64,000 nt of DNA. Origin: Membranipora membranacea (Eukaryota; Bryozoa; Gymnolaemata; Cheilostomatida; Membraniporidae). Both the position numbers and the translations under genes were made by a program. The stretch lies in the NCBI GenBank assembly GCA_914767715.1, contig OU612067.1, positions 11,284,001-11,348,000 of the forward strand, given 5' to 3'. Below the pieces are notes generated by a model that saw only the letters and a list, made by a program, of their open reading frames with translations, did not search any database and was not told the origin of the DNA. Below are positions 21,116 to 32,940 of the stretch, piece after piece (the first letter of the stretch is position 1; each line of letters begins with the position of its first letter).

Positions 21116-24100
21116 GTCTAAATTACTGTTTAAATAGTAGGAAAAGTGAAATCCACAAACAAAACTAGCTAAGTAAAGGAGATAATATACTTGCATTATT
21201 GAATCTTTGTCAACACATCTTTGTCATAGTTTGTTATAATCAACTCACAATAATGTCAAAGATAAGATATTATGTTTATTTGTTCAGGAGTAAGGATAAG
21301 TGTGTTTGTATCATAAAGGTCAAGAGTTACCAAGTCGGCCCGGTCATTAATTTTCCATTGGAAATAACCAAACAGTCTTTATGTCATTAAAAACTTTCAG
21401 GATTGTTTTCCATTCTATGTTGATCAATCATTGTGCATATATTATGATAAAGGACAATCTAGGTATAGAGTGGTTTTTGTTCTTCAGCTCATTGAGTAAA
21501 AAGTTTGACTTGATGTCAATATCTCCATTTTATTTACCCCTAAAAACGTAACAAGATCAGCTTGCATTTGGTTGAGCCTGTCAGATCCTGTACACTGACA
21601 GGTAGTAACACTTATTATTTGTGAGGTCTCTCTTCTGATTCATAGGCCTATCCTGTTCCACACTCAGTTAGATTGAACAGCACACTATTAGACTATGCAA
21701 TATGGCATCAATGTGTAGCAAACTGACAAGGGAATAGACTTGGTGGTCAAAGATTTTATGCCATGCATCTAGTTAAATTTAGAGAGATAGAGTTGATTTG
21801 CTAAGATGTCAACATTTCTCTGTGTCTGCGTTAAGTGTGAGCCATGTATAAAATTTCTATGACTTGCCATGGAAGCATTCGCTTGGTGCAATTGTAGTTT
21901 CTTACACTTCTTTATGTTACATATCAAATTATATTGGTTTGGCTCGAAAGCAGCTATGGTCTATTGTTACGTACCATACAAACGAATAATATGACTACCC
22001 TATGGGATATTTGTTTGACTCGACAGGGCAAGGATTTTGGGCAACAGGATTTAAAATGCCTTGTCATCATAACTGACAGAAATTATTGGTGGAATTGATC
22101 TATATCACTGATGGTTTATTTCTTTGGCAAAGATATAGTATACCATATGATTAACAGGAAGTCTGGCTATACATTTTCAGGAATCTTTTTTCGTTGTAGT
22201 CATTGTTTTACAAGTCAAGATCTCACAGTTTTTGCATTGTGGTTAATCAAACTAACTTGATTGGCATGTGCTTCTTACAAAAAGAGAATTTCAAATTTGC
22301 TGTTGTGTAAAGGAAAAAAAATGTTGGCATGCCTAGTCTCAAAAAACGACTTACCCACATCCCCTTGTGCAAGGGAAAACTCTGCTGGTTTGCATCAAGG
22401 CAAAGACAAAAACTTTTTATGTGTGATTATGCAAAGAAAAGACTTATAGGTCTGTGTAAGAGAACTTTTTTTCTTAGACCACCTTGAGGTGGAAGTATTT
22501 TTATATGGATGACAACATGTTGTATCTTTGTGTTGGTGTTGTGGTTGAACCATGCAATATATGCTTACGACTGACCCAGGAAGCGATTAATTGTTGCAGT
22601 TGTAGTTTCTCGCACTGATCTTGGAACCAATCATGGTAACAAAGTTATAGATATATATTTCTTGACAGCAGGTGTGTTCGATTCTCCCATTATCTTGGCA
22701 CCTAATCATTTTATGACCTTAGTGAATTGAGTTGTTATTTAGTTTGGAGGAGTGGAAGTTTTGGCAGTGGGAGTTTCAATGTAATTGTAATCATAACTGA
22801 CAGAATTTATTGACAGAGTTAATTCATGAGACTTTCAATCAACCACTTTAGTAAGGACAATGTAGCACCACGTGTTCACTTACAGAAAGTCAGTCCGATC
22901 TGGCTATAAATCATCTGATGTATTGAATTTGGTTAGACTAACTCATAAATATATTGAATCATGCAAGGCTATACTCCTGAGCATGATTAATGAACACGGT
23001 CAAACATTTCTTAAACCATCACGCAGTAAAGAAACTCATCTGCCCAATAGTTTAAGATTTATATTTCATAATAAAAGATAAATATCTGCAGTCACTGATA
23101 AATGGGAACATATCTGATCTTGAATTTACATTTAGCCGGAGACTATTTCCCATCTTTCATATGTCCTAAATTTCAGTAATGCTACAGCCAACCCTTTTTG
23201 TCTAGTAGATTGCCTAATTTTTAAAGGTTGCTACTTGGACATCAGTTAATGCACAAAGTTAGAGCTGCAAGAATTCTAGCTATATCTAATTACTGACACA
23301 AAGTTATGTACTGATGTAATTTCTCCACAAATAGCCAAGTCGTGTACTTTACAACCAATCCATGAATTCATATCGATGTCCGCAGTACCATCAAGTAAAA
23401 AATATGATGACATTTAGATGACTTTGATTGCATGAGAACCATCGAAATTTAGTGGGGGTTGTGTAGACGCAGATGAAATAGAGAGTTGTCCTTCTTGAAA
23501 ATCTTATCCAATAGGAAGCAATTAATTCAAAACTTAGGTGTAAATTCTATGGATTGATTACATTATTATTTGTTCAATTATTTGCTAGTCCTTGCATCTA
23601 GTGGCCGTTCTTCTTGGGTATGTTTATATGGATTATCAGTATTGTCTAAAGAAAATGTTTATATCGCTGCCAAAATTTAAGTTGACTAAGTTGTTGCGAT
23701 AAATACTTTAATCCTGAAGTGTGATGAGCCAGCAAATCAAAAAAATTATCTAATTTCTACTGTTATCAGCACAGCTTTCCATTTTGCGCAACTGACCAGA
23801 AAGCTATTATTAATGATTCATGCACAACCTTAAAACAACAAGGGCTGTAAAGTGTGGAACTGGGCTGTGTTCAACAAACGTAGACTTGCTTGTCCCAATG
23901 ATCATAATCAATAGGTAGGCATCTCCTCCTCTACGTACATTTTTTAGTAAAGAGAAAATTGTCTTGATGTATTGGAAATGGTGAATCAATAAGAAAACTG
24001 GAGGATGTCACTCTTTGTAGACTTTTTTAGGGAAGCCTAGCAACAACCTTAGGGGACAGGAGAAATATCAAATTGGTATAGTATTCAGTCTGGAATTGAT

Positions 24101-24875
24101 CAACTTGAGACAGAATGGATTAGTTTGATGAAGTAAACCTTAAATACGCTAGGCAAGGAGCAAAAGGTTTGACTGCTTTTCTGGCACAAAGTCTAACCAT
24201 CATAGCAATCATGCAGTCATATTAGTCATACAATTTGATTGCAGGCCTCTGAATTTAATTTTCACAGTTACTTAAATCAAAAAGTTCCACATATATGTTG
24301 ATGCTGAAGAATTTATTTTGTTTGATAAATCTTTAAGTGGAAAAAAGCAATAAATATATAAAGCATCATTTTTTGAGTAAGATTTAAATTGCTGGTTTGC
24401 TAGCAAAAATAAAATTAAAACCAGAAACCAATGGATTGTGGCACTGCTATCAGATTGGTTGTCACATTTTAGCAGGATTACCACTAGTTGTTTGCCTGAC
24501 TCTAAAGCCTCACATAATCAACAACAGTCTTCATCAAAAATTAAATCATACAAGAAGACTAATTGAACCACACCTTACCGTTTTTTTGAATATTATATTT
24601 GGTAGACAATATCATCCTGGATGGTTATTTTCATATTGTGCAAAAGAAATTTATGGAATTTTAAAAAGGCAGAAGCTAATGATGCTGAGTTTGAAGGGCG
24701 GATTTGTATCCCATATTAGATAGTGTTCCCAAAAAGACAAAGACTGAGCTTTGAAAAATATATGAAGCAGAAAATTAGAGTTGTTAAGTTAAAAAATTGA
24801 ATTAAGCATTAATGTATTGCCTTCTATATCTGAACTAAATAATGTCAACATAAGCTTCTCGAACCGGAAATGTCT
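21116..24875. other. Long intergenic stretch of the left arm
   Basis: No supported gene. 22270-22450 resembles the inverse of 27350-27500 (shared GCATGCCT and CCTTGTGCAAGG), so it may be part of the arm or a dispersed repeat. A short open frame at 22872-23081 has weak LINE-tail character. The rest, including 24397-24723, has open frames without motifs. Confidence 0.4.
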
Positions 24876-25472
24876 CTAAAAAAATGAACGCATATTAGGT
24901 TGAACAGGAATACAATGGCAAGCGGTAGCATTGCTGAATGAGCGTGTTTCTTCGTTTTCATATCCTGGTTTGCACTCTGTGAGATTGAATACCACATTTT
25001 GAGTGTCAGCCTGCGAGCACCAATTTGTAATATCCTGTCAAGGAAAGTAATACATGTGGTCACTCATATGTAAAGACGTCAACTAAGTTGATTTATGGTT
25101 TAGTCATACAACGTTGTCAAATCAATATTATTGTGACTTTCTCATTTAGTTGGATTCACTAATTAATCAATAATATCTGCTGTCAATAAATACATGACAC
25201 TCATACCTTTTGGTATACAAATTTATATCACCATCAGAAAACTAATTTGAGACTTCAGAAGGAATAAAATTCAATAGTTTTACCTGTGAGTCAAGACAAC
25301 TCCCTGTGCAGATGTTGAGTGTAATGTTTTGACGACAGTTTCCAGCAATGCTGACAGCCTCGTAGTCATATGAACTTATCTCGCAACCATCAACAGAGGA
25401 AATCATCAGTATGATTAACACAACTAGTCCGAGCACAAAGTTTTCTCGTCCAGAAATAGTAACCATCCTCAT
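24876..25472 (-). CDS. Secreted cystine-knot protein, glycoprotein-hormone-beta-like (copy 1)
   Basis: Two minus-strand exons, 25284-25472 and 24876-25034, join in phase 0 to a 115-residue protein. A signal peptide (VLGLVVLIILMISSVDG) precedes eight cysteines spaced C-15-C-8-C-3-C-9-C-14-C-17-C-1-C. The core motif is CRQNITLNICTGSC, with C-x-G-x-C as in cystine-knot growth factors, and the end is NLTECKPGYENEET then ACHC. Glycoprotein-hormone beta subunits and bursicons show the same order: C-R-x(6)-C-x-G-x-C, L-x-x-C-x-P-G, C-x-C. Sequons NIT, NLT and NAT are present. The loop between the fourth and fifth cysteines is shorter than in vertebrate beta subunits, and the C-terminal seat-belt cysteines are missing. 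Cysteine spacing is identical to the paralogue at 27960-28503. The start could also be the second Met. DAN-type or other cystine-knot families remain possible. Confidence 0.75.
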
Positions 25473-27959
25473 TTTGATTTTTCTGTTCTAGGAACTAGTT
25501 TGGTTTTCTTGACTATTGGCTAGTTTTGTCTTATCTTCCCTGCATATGAATGAGTCATAATATAACTATGATGATTCCATAGAATTAAATATGAAATTCT
25601 AAATATTTAATGGATCTTTTGGTGAACAAGCCAAATAATTTTGCAAATAACCTAAATGATACTTATAAGGAGACAAGGGTCAGTTGGAATAAATCGATCT
25701 ATCTTCAATATCATTAAGAAAATACAATATACATAGCTCTTCTATCAATGTTCCGATTTTCATCACTTCCATGACCCTGTAACAGTTAATGATATTATAT
25801 GATCTACCTGTATGGATAATATCTCCGCTCTACTGAAGACCAGATTGACTTCTCTGAATTTTCATTTGCCTTATATACTTGTCACACTTGATAAACTGCT
25901 TTGTTCAACTTGTTGACTTGGAAAATGTAGGAGAAAGAAGTGAACAGCAAAAATAAGCAGCAAAAAATGAATCTGTCAAAAAGGTAAACAAATTGGGATT
26001 GCCTTGTAAAAAGAAAAACATGTTGACATCCGTTGAAACAGGAGAAATACTTATTGGTTTGCCTGGATGAGTTACATGCAAGCAATGGAAAAAAATCTAA
26101 ATGGATATTCTATCATGACTGTCAATCTGATAATGATCAGTCCGGCAGAAGATTTAGAATGGATATCAACATCACATGCAGTTCAAATAAACTGATATCT
26201 CTTTAAATTTTCAAGTGAGCCTTCAAGGCAATTGTCAGGCCGCAGTGATTCCACACCTGGCTAGGTAACTATATGAGTAAACATATCTTTATCAAGGCCT
26301 ATTGAACAATATTAAAATAGTGACAATCTAGCTAGGTGATCACAATGCATGTGAGTATTTTAATTTTGCTTCAACGTAAATATGTTGCTTCCTTAAAACT
26401 AATATATTCCGTCAGTCAGTGCTTGGCAGAAAATTAGTAGATAAATGACAAAGATACATAAAAAGAATATAAAAAAATTCAAAAAAATAGAAAACCTACA
26501 ACACTATATCAGGGGATTTTGCATTTGATTTACATGCATAAAGCCTTAAAGGGCAACCAAAGTTTCGCAGCGATGCATAAATGGGCAGTAAAGAATGCTC
26601 TAGGCAGCATCAGCTTTGTGCATGACGCGGTGCAAAACTCAATGTATTTGCTGACTCTAAGCTGGGTAACACTTCAGTTTCCGAGACATTGCTGTAATAA
26701 TGATAGAGCACATGCTAAATTATAACAGGAACAGGAAACTGCTCTGTGGTATTCTATTTTAGCTGAGTTTGAGTACCTGATGGATGAAATGTTTCACAAG
26801 AATTCTGGCTGAATAATAATCCAAATTAGATTTGTCTTTTTCCCTATGCAGAAGGTGCAATCTGCTTTTAATCAATGAGAAGTTGTTTGAAACCCTGGTT
26901 GCCCTTGAACTTTTCCACCACACTGAGATGCTTCTGTTAATATTTAATCAGGCCACTCTTTGATGTACAGCATTCTGTTCTAGTGTTGTGAGTTGCTGTG
27001 CTTGGATATATGGTGTGATGTGTTACGCCTCATCACTCAACAGGGAATGTTAGGTTATAACCTCGCCCGATGACGATGATGAACGAAAGACATGCTATAT
27101 CAAAATATTCCTCCACTCTCTATGAAACTACAATTGGTTGCCAAACAAAGCCTACAGCTGCAGCTAACAGACGCTGCCTGGGCTAGTTGTAAAATTTTGC
27201 TTCAGATAAAAAGAGACTTGCTTTGTTCTAAACAGAATATTTCTTCCTTAATGTAAACAAAGAAAGAAACTTTCTACTTTATAAAATATATCACTTTTTA
27301 TCTCGCACACACACACAGTTTTTCTCACTGAAGTGAATCAACACAACAAATTTATTTCCTTGCACAAGGCAAGGTGGTGAGTCTTCTTTTATTTGCAAAA
27401 CAGGCATGTCAAGAGTTTTTTACGATTGTAAAACAACAAGTGGTAATTCTTTTCTTGTGTAAGAATACTCTTTTTCCACACCAATGATAAGATGATAAAT
27501 TCAATTTACATAGGTGAGTCATGGCATCAAAGATATTTGCCCGCCATCAATTGCTGATAGTATATAAGGCGAACGGAGTGTCTGAGAGGTTAAACACTGT
27601 GATCTACTTAACTAGTCAAGGTAAGTGTGGTGCATACAAACACAGACAAAAGAACTGGTATATCTGTAAACGTTTATCGTTTTCAAAGCAAGAGAGAGTT
27701 ACTTATATCAGTAACGCTCTCCCCATATATACGCTATTGTCAGATTTACCAATGGAATATGTTCTGCCGAATACGAAGTCTACATCTCATATTTAAAACT
27801 TTGTTTCAGTCAAATGACTATCCAAAGGCCAAATTTTCAATTGAATATGGAACCGTGGTTGTTCTAACTCTGATAATTCATTTGTTGACAGACAAGAGAA
27901 ACAAACTGTTCATCAACATTAGCCAAGCAGTTTTATAACAGGGAGCATCAACCCCCAAA
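25473..27959. other. Shared upstream region between the two divergent cystine-knot genes
   Basis: About 2.5 kb between the two start codons, forming the spacer of the inverted duplication. It must contain both promoters. I see no gene; the open frames at 26519 and 27521-27938 lack motifs. A (CA)n run sits near 27307. Confidence 0.4.
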
Positions 27960-28503
27960 ATGGTAAATATCTCCTGGCAAGACAAACTTCTGCTCGGATC
28001 AGTTATGCTGATCATACTGGGACTCTCATTTGCAAATGGTTGTGCGATAAGTTCACATGAAATTGAGGTTGTCAGCGTTAACCGACATTGTCGTCAAAAT
28101 GTCACCATAAACGCCTGCTCAGGAAGCTGTCAAAACTCACAGGTAAGGTTTGAAAAAAGTTTCGGTCTTTATAAGAAAGTACAATAATGTGTTTATAAGT
28201 TTGACAATAGAAGATAACAGAACCAAAGTTCCGATCTCAAGGCAATTATTGCTTTATCTGACTTCACTATCATAACTTCACTACACCTGTGAACCACCAA
28301 ATATCTTTTATTGACAGATTGATACACCTCGGTGCTCTATTGCTGACTCTGATGATATGGTGTTCACACTAACAGAGTGTGAACCAGGATATGAATCAGA
28401 GGAAACATATCCAATGAGGAGAGCTACTACATGTCAGTGTACACCATCTGGCGGACTAAACAACATGCCAGCTGATCTTCTTAGGTTTTTGATGGGCAAA
28501 TAA
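27960..28503 (+). CDS. Secreted cystine-knot protein, glycoprotein-hormone-beta-like (copy 2)
   Basis: Exons 27960-28142 (donor GTAAGG) and 28318-28503 (acceptor TTGACAG) join in phase 0 to a 122-residue protein. Signal peptide LLLGSVMLIILGLSFANG, then eight cysteines with spacing C-15-C-8-C-3-C-9-C-14-C-17-C-1-C. Key stretches are CRQNVTINACSGSC, LTECEPGYESEETYP and TTCQC. The segment L-x-x-C-x-P-G-x(n)-TYP-x(n)-C-x-C is particularly like GPB5/thyrostimulin beta. One sequon (NVT) lies between the second and third cysteines, where beta subunits of vertebrate hormones also carry one nearby. The tail is short (PADLLRFLMGK). About half the residues differ from copy 1 while all cysteines are kept, which suggests selection on the fold. 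As a secreted knot protein it would act outside the cell; the receptor is unknown. Confidence 0.78.
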
Positions 28504-28910
28504 AATTGAGAGATTGGCTATAGAAACTTTTGTTGAAACAGGATTAAAAACACTTAAATAATGTTCAAGAATTCAGGAACAATACTGTCCATTCTATTCA
28601 CAGATTGGCATTTATCGCCTATACACAATAAATAATAGTACGGAAAAAGAACTTAATCCCGTATCTTCTTGATTGAACTCAATCTCTGAATTAACATGAC
28701 CTGCCTTTTTTTGTGAATTTTACTTTTGATTTTTAAAGTAAGATAGACTTGTTGAATAGACATGGTAATTGATAATAATAGTTCATTAGGATGTTGGTTG
28801 TTTTTTAGTTTATCATTCAACTTGAGTACAGTTTTTGGTAAAGCCAACTTTGGTTAGTCATCATAGTCAGACGTACATATTGGACCATAAGTAAATACAA
28901 TGATTGTCAT

Positions 28911-30241
28911 TTACTCTCCACGAGTTTTGTCCTCCTTGGTGAGTTTCTTCTTCTCCCCACACACATTCTGACAGTCTTCCTTAGTTCTAGAATGATAGGA
29001 AAGGAAGGTTTGTTACAGGTTTCTGAGTATTCTGATGATCAATTTAAAACTTGAGCTTTGATGCTGAGATCATAGTGAGTATAATGCTTTGTTGTTTCAT
29101 CTCCTATCAATTTGCTATTACACTTTATGATGTTTGCAGTAGATGTACACTACCAAGGCTGCTCTTAAATGATCTCTTTTTATATCCTTATTTGACAGTA
29201 TTCTACTTTACTTATTGCTGACAATCCTGGCAGGGGTCAAGATGGCTGCATCAAAATTTGTAGCAATCAGGCAGAAAATTGATTTCAATTAGGATCAGCA
29301 GTGTATGGATCATCCTATTTGTTTCATAGGGTGGTTACGCATTTTGATGGAAAATAATTATGATTGAGGCTTCTTCATGCATCCAGTCTCAGTTTTATCA
29401 AGAAATTGGAACTCAAGGAAAGTTTTTGGCGTTGCCTCCACAACCACCAATTATGAATTACCTACATTCTCCAGTCGCCGCATCAAAGAACCAGCTTGTT
29501 AAGTTGTATGTACAGTGTCCCCGATCAGTAGGAAGAGTGCAGTGGTCACGTGATGAATCGATCTGCGGTGCACCTCTGCATGTATCTCTACAATCTCTCA
29601 GAGTATTGCAAACATTAACAAATAAGAGTATACAAAGTAATCCAGTGTTGTCAAATACTCTCCACAGAGAATTATATAATACAGCAGAACATATTTGCAG
29701 TATAAATCATTTTTAAAGCAAGAGAATACTTCTTTAGCAAGTCCCCAACCCAATTCTCTCCTGGTTCATTATTTCAAACATTCTCTTACAATTTGATTTT
29801 ATTTTTCTAAATATCGAACCTCTATCTTGTAACCCTGTGTAGTCAAATACTGCCTAAAGAGACAAATATGTATAAGAGCGGAGTAAGATGAGGTATCAAT
29901 AATATTATTCAACTCATGAAATGGGGGGATAACTCTCACACATAACGGACTCCCCTGCCTCCCACCCTATGTGATAATGCATTCAGAGAGTCAAAATCAT
30001 AGTTTTCAATATGATTTTAATTCAATTTTATTTCCAACCTTAATCGGTTTTGATTTCCTTCACAGCCAACGTACACAAAGCTCTCACACTCTCCAAACTC
30101 AGAGTTGTAGAAATAGCTCGAGATGACAGACCGACATGGACCAATAACCTCAGGCTGGCTGCAAACTTCAGAGTATGCATATACATAGCCTGGTAAAGTC
30201 ACCGCCAGTGTTATAGTTAGGAATAAGATGTGATTTTCCAT
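28911..30241 (-). CDS. Kunitz gene of the right arm, probably expressed as one domain
   Basis: Exon 30039-30241 encodes a signal peptide (MENHILFLTITLAVTLPGYV) and the first part of a Kunitz domain with P1 Arg; exon 28911-28986 encodes the closing KEDCQNVC and a basic tail. Both correspond to exons 1 and 3 of the 19077 gene. The middle exon is dead (see 29417-29605). Because all introns are phase 2, exon 1 joins exon 3 in frame and yields a 92-residue protein with a complete six-cysteine Kunitz domain (last spacing C-12-C-3-C). The donor of exon 1 is weakened (AAG, then GTTGGA instead of GTGAGA), and the conserved glycine of YGGCGG is Val here, so activity and splicing are uncertain. It could equally be a pseudogene in progress. 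Confidence 0.6.
29417..29605 (-). pseudogene. Dead middle exon (second Kunitz domain)
   Basis: Same length (189 bp) as exon 2 of the 19077 gene and clearly homologous. The acceptor TTTGCAG has become TTTGCAA, the donor GTGAGT has become TTGAGT, and the codons TGT CGT TCT have changed to TGT AGG TAA, an in-frame stop. Three independent lesions in one exon while both neighbours stay open. Confidence 0.85.
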
Positions 30242-32159
30242 GTTTTGTTTTTAGTTTGCTGTGAAGAACAACTCACCAGACTATTCAAGAATGCCTTTCC
30301 TCAAGGGACAGTTTGCTTTTATATGGTTATCCTTACACTCTTTGTCATTTTTCAAAGAAAACTATCTTCTGTCTACTTCGATGAGGCTTAAGCAGTCAAA
30401 TTGAGCAATTGCAACAAAATTGAAACAAATGCAGTTGCTATAACAGGAAGGCTTTAAAATGTCGACACAAGGATAAAACCTGCAAAAAATGGAGTTTCCT
30501 GCCCAACAGGCTATGAGGAACAACAAATTTTGTTTCTCAATTTTACATTTTATAAGTTTGAATATGACTTGATAGCTTCAGAGAATCCACATTGACTGAT
30601 ATGGTAACCAAAAATTATACACAATCTCCTCCAGCTTATTTTGAGACAGCATTGGATTAAAAGTTGTAAGAGTATGCTAGCCCCTTTGAGAATCCGGTAA
30701 AGGATTAAGATGTTGGCACAAAACCCATCAAACCAGATGACACACTTTATCACATAGTTAAAACATCCAATAGGTATAATTCAATCAATAGGAGATACCA
30801 TAACAATCCTTACCAAATGAAGAATCATTATTTCTAAAACAGGTTAATGTTGCCTAGCAGATTCTAAGAGCCCAAAATCTTAAGGCCCTCCAATCACCTT
30901 TGAGGATTTGGTACTGTTTTGAAGTTCTTAGGCTTCTTAGAAAACAGTTGCAAGCTCTAAATTAGACTGTAGCTTCATTTCAAGGTATGAACCATTGAGG
31001 AAAATTCTTATCTTTAACTCTTAAATACTCATATTGTCTCCCCTCCCAGAACTTGTTTTCTGCAAGCTAAATTTAATTAGGTAAGCATCATCTAGCAGTA
31101 GTGTTACTCCTAGCTTTATAGCGATGTGAAATATCTGTTATTGTGCTTGGTTTCCTTCAAAGCAAACAAAATGAGTTTAGATATACAAATTAAAATTGGT
31201 TAACAGCAAGTTGATAACATTGTTTCCAGTATGTTTTGTTTTTATTAGAGAAGATGATTCAATTTGTGTGCAATCAATTTCTACACCAAGTGTTTATACA
31301 GCTTAGCCATAGGCATCTTGATGTCTTCCTCTGCACTGCCTTGGTGGCAACCCGCAAAATTGGGATATTTTTATTCTGAATCAGACATGGGCGCGCCAGC
31401 TTGGGTCTTGTTGTGATTTCATCGGGGTGACTTTTGTCATGATCAGATATTGACAGCTTCAGTTTGTGTTGAGACAGCGAGCAATGTTGTTGCTAAACTT
31501 TATTACTCAATGCAAACCACTCGCAAAGACTAAGTTATACAGCGATATACTTAGAAACAAGTGAAGAATAAGTAAAGATAAATTAAAGCTGGGTCATGAG
31601 ACTGTCAAGGTATGTTTTTTTCTGATTATTCTAATGTAATTTTTCCTCATTTTCCTATTATTAATTAATATCAAACGGAATTACACATGAGAGAGATTTA
31701 CATGACTACTCAGTTGAATAATGATTCATATTAATTTTAGAATACTGTACTGGCAGTTAAATCTTTTAACTTCAAGGTTGTATATCTATTTTCTTTATTT
31801 ATGTACTTATGAATGGTAATTTTTTAACATTCACATGTTTCACTGGATCATAAGAAAGAGAAATAAAGGTGACAAATAACAGATATTATTTCTCCAAATC
31901 GCTTCCCCGTTGTGCCTAATATGCTCTTTACGACCAAGACACTAAGCTAAAGTTCATTGGGAACTTTATAACTATGACTTTGTAAACGAAGACATGCTTA
32001 GCCACGGCTGATGTATTTTATGTCCTATGAAGTGGGAAGCATCAATGATAGTAAATAAAATGTGAGTTAAACTTGTGTCCAGAAATATAGTAATTCATAA
32101 CAAAATGTAAAAAAACTGCTATCCCTCTTCTCTGTTCTTTCTTTCTTAGGTTTTAAAAA

Positions 32160-32760
32160 CAGTTTGGCATCTAGAGGATCTCCTTGAATTATTGAAAATG
32201 ATTCGATCATGTAGCGGATGTGCATAACTTTTGGCAATCTCACAAAAATGTGTGGTATATTGAGGTATATTGAAATGATCGAGGGAAATCAAATCGAGCA
32301 TATCCAGCATATCAAAATATTGCAAATGAGGGGAAATATTTTGGGTGTCGGTGTCTTGAACATGCTCAAGCTTCCATTTGGTAGTGTCTGATAAGAAATG
32401 TTAAAAAACCGGTGCACCATAGCAGAGAACTGATCTTATGTTAGCGCAGTAAAAATTAAATGAGTTAGTCAAGGACATTCCCAATTTTTGAGTTGTCTCA
32501 TTAAAAATAACTTCACCACTTGGGAGGGATTGATGCTGCTTTTATCAAAAAAATACTGGTTTGCGGTGCTCTTGTAAATTATTTGAATACATAATTCATA
32601 ATAACAGTCTTGTCAGCATTTAAGAGCATGTGATTGTTGGCTGACCATAAAGCTGTCTGCGCAATGGCTGGAACAATTGATTGGCTATCAGCATCACTAA
32701 TTCTTATACCTCCATCCAAACCAGCCACAAACATCTAACTTTTAAACTTACTTTAAACTT
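32160..32760 (-). mobile_element. Decayed LINE reverse-transcriptase fragment, right arm
   Basis: Minus-strand piecewise translation gives ISDADSQSIVPAIAQTALWS then ANNHMLLNADKTVI, the segment after the catalytic site in LINE reverse transcriptases, followed by RSVLCYGAP-like sequence with stops. Inverse homologue of 17290-17960. Confidence 0.65.
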
Positions 32761-32901
32761 AATTTTAGGATTTTTACATTGGGCATATAAATTAAACCCA
32801 ATTTGAAGTCCTTTTTTGGTATGTGAAGGCAAATTTTTTTTCATCAGTCAGAAGGCTTTTCAGTTATAATAACCTATCATCAGGGACATGAAATGGCCAC
32901 T

Positions 32902-32940
32902 GACAAAAATTGACTGCAAAATTTGCAGTCAATTTTTGTC
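32902..32940. repeat. Perfect 39-bp palindrome
   Basis: GACAAAAATTGACTGCAAA, one central A, then the exact inverse. It lies just outside the outer edge of the right arm. Confidence 0.95.

Larger units (their letters stand above)
17130..25472. repeat. Left arm of a large inverted duplication
   Basis: Ordered blocks match the right arm (27960-32890) in inverse orientation: 17130-18060 with 32890-32020, 18200-19279 with 31070-30039, 19841-20029 with 29605-29417, 20540-20615 with 28986-28911, and the cystine-knot exons 24876-25472 with 28503-27960. The arms differ in length mainly because 4.3 kb separates the Kunitz and cystine-knot genes here and 0.4 kb on the right. Confidence 0.8.
27960..32890. 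repeat. Right arm of the large inverted duplication
   Basis: Inverse of 17130-25472, with the same gene order seen from the centre outwards: cystine-knot, Kunitz, reverse-transcriptase remnant. The outer limit falls at about 32890 (GGGACATGAAA against TCATGTCCC at 17140), directly beside a 39-bp palindrome. Confidence 0.8.

Noticed and set aside
24397-24723. 108-residue plus-strand open frame
   Set aside because: Mixed composition without motifs, in a repeat-rich spacer, no splice or paralogue support.
29360-29716. 118-residue plus-strand open frame
   Set aside because: It is the antisense of the dead Kunitz exon at 29417-29605.
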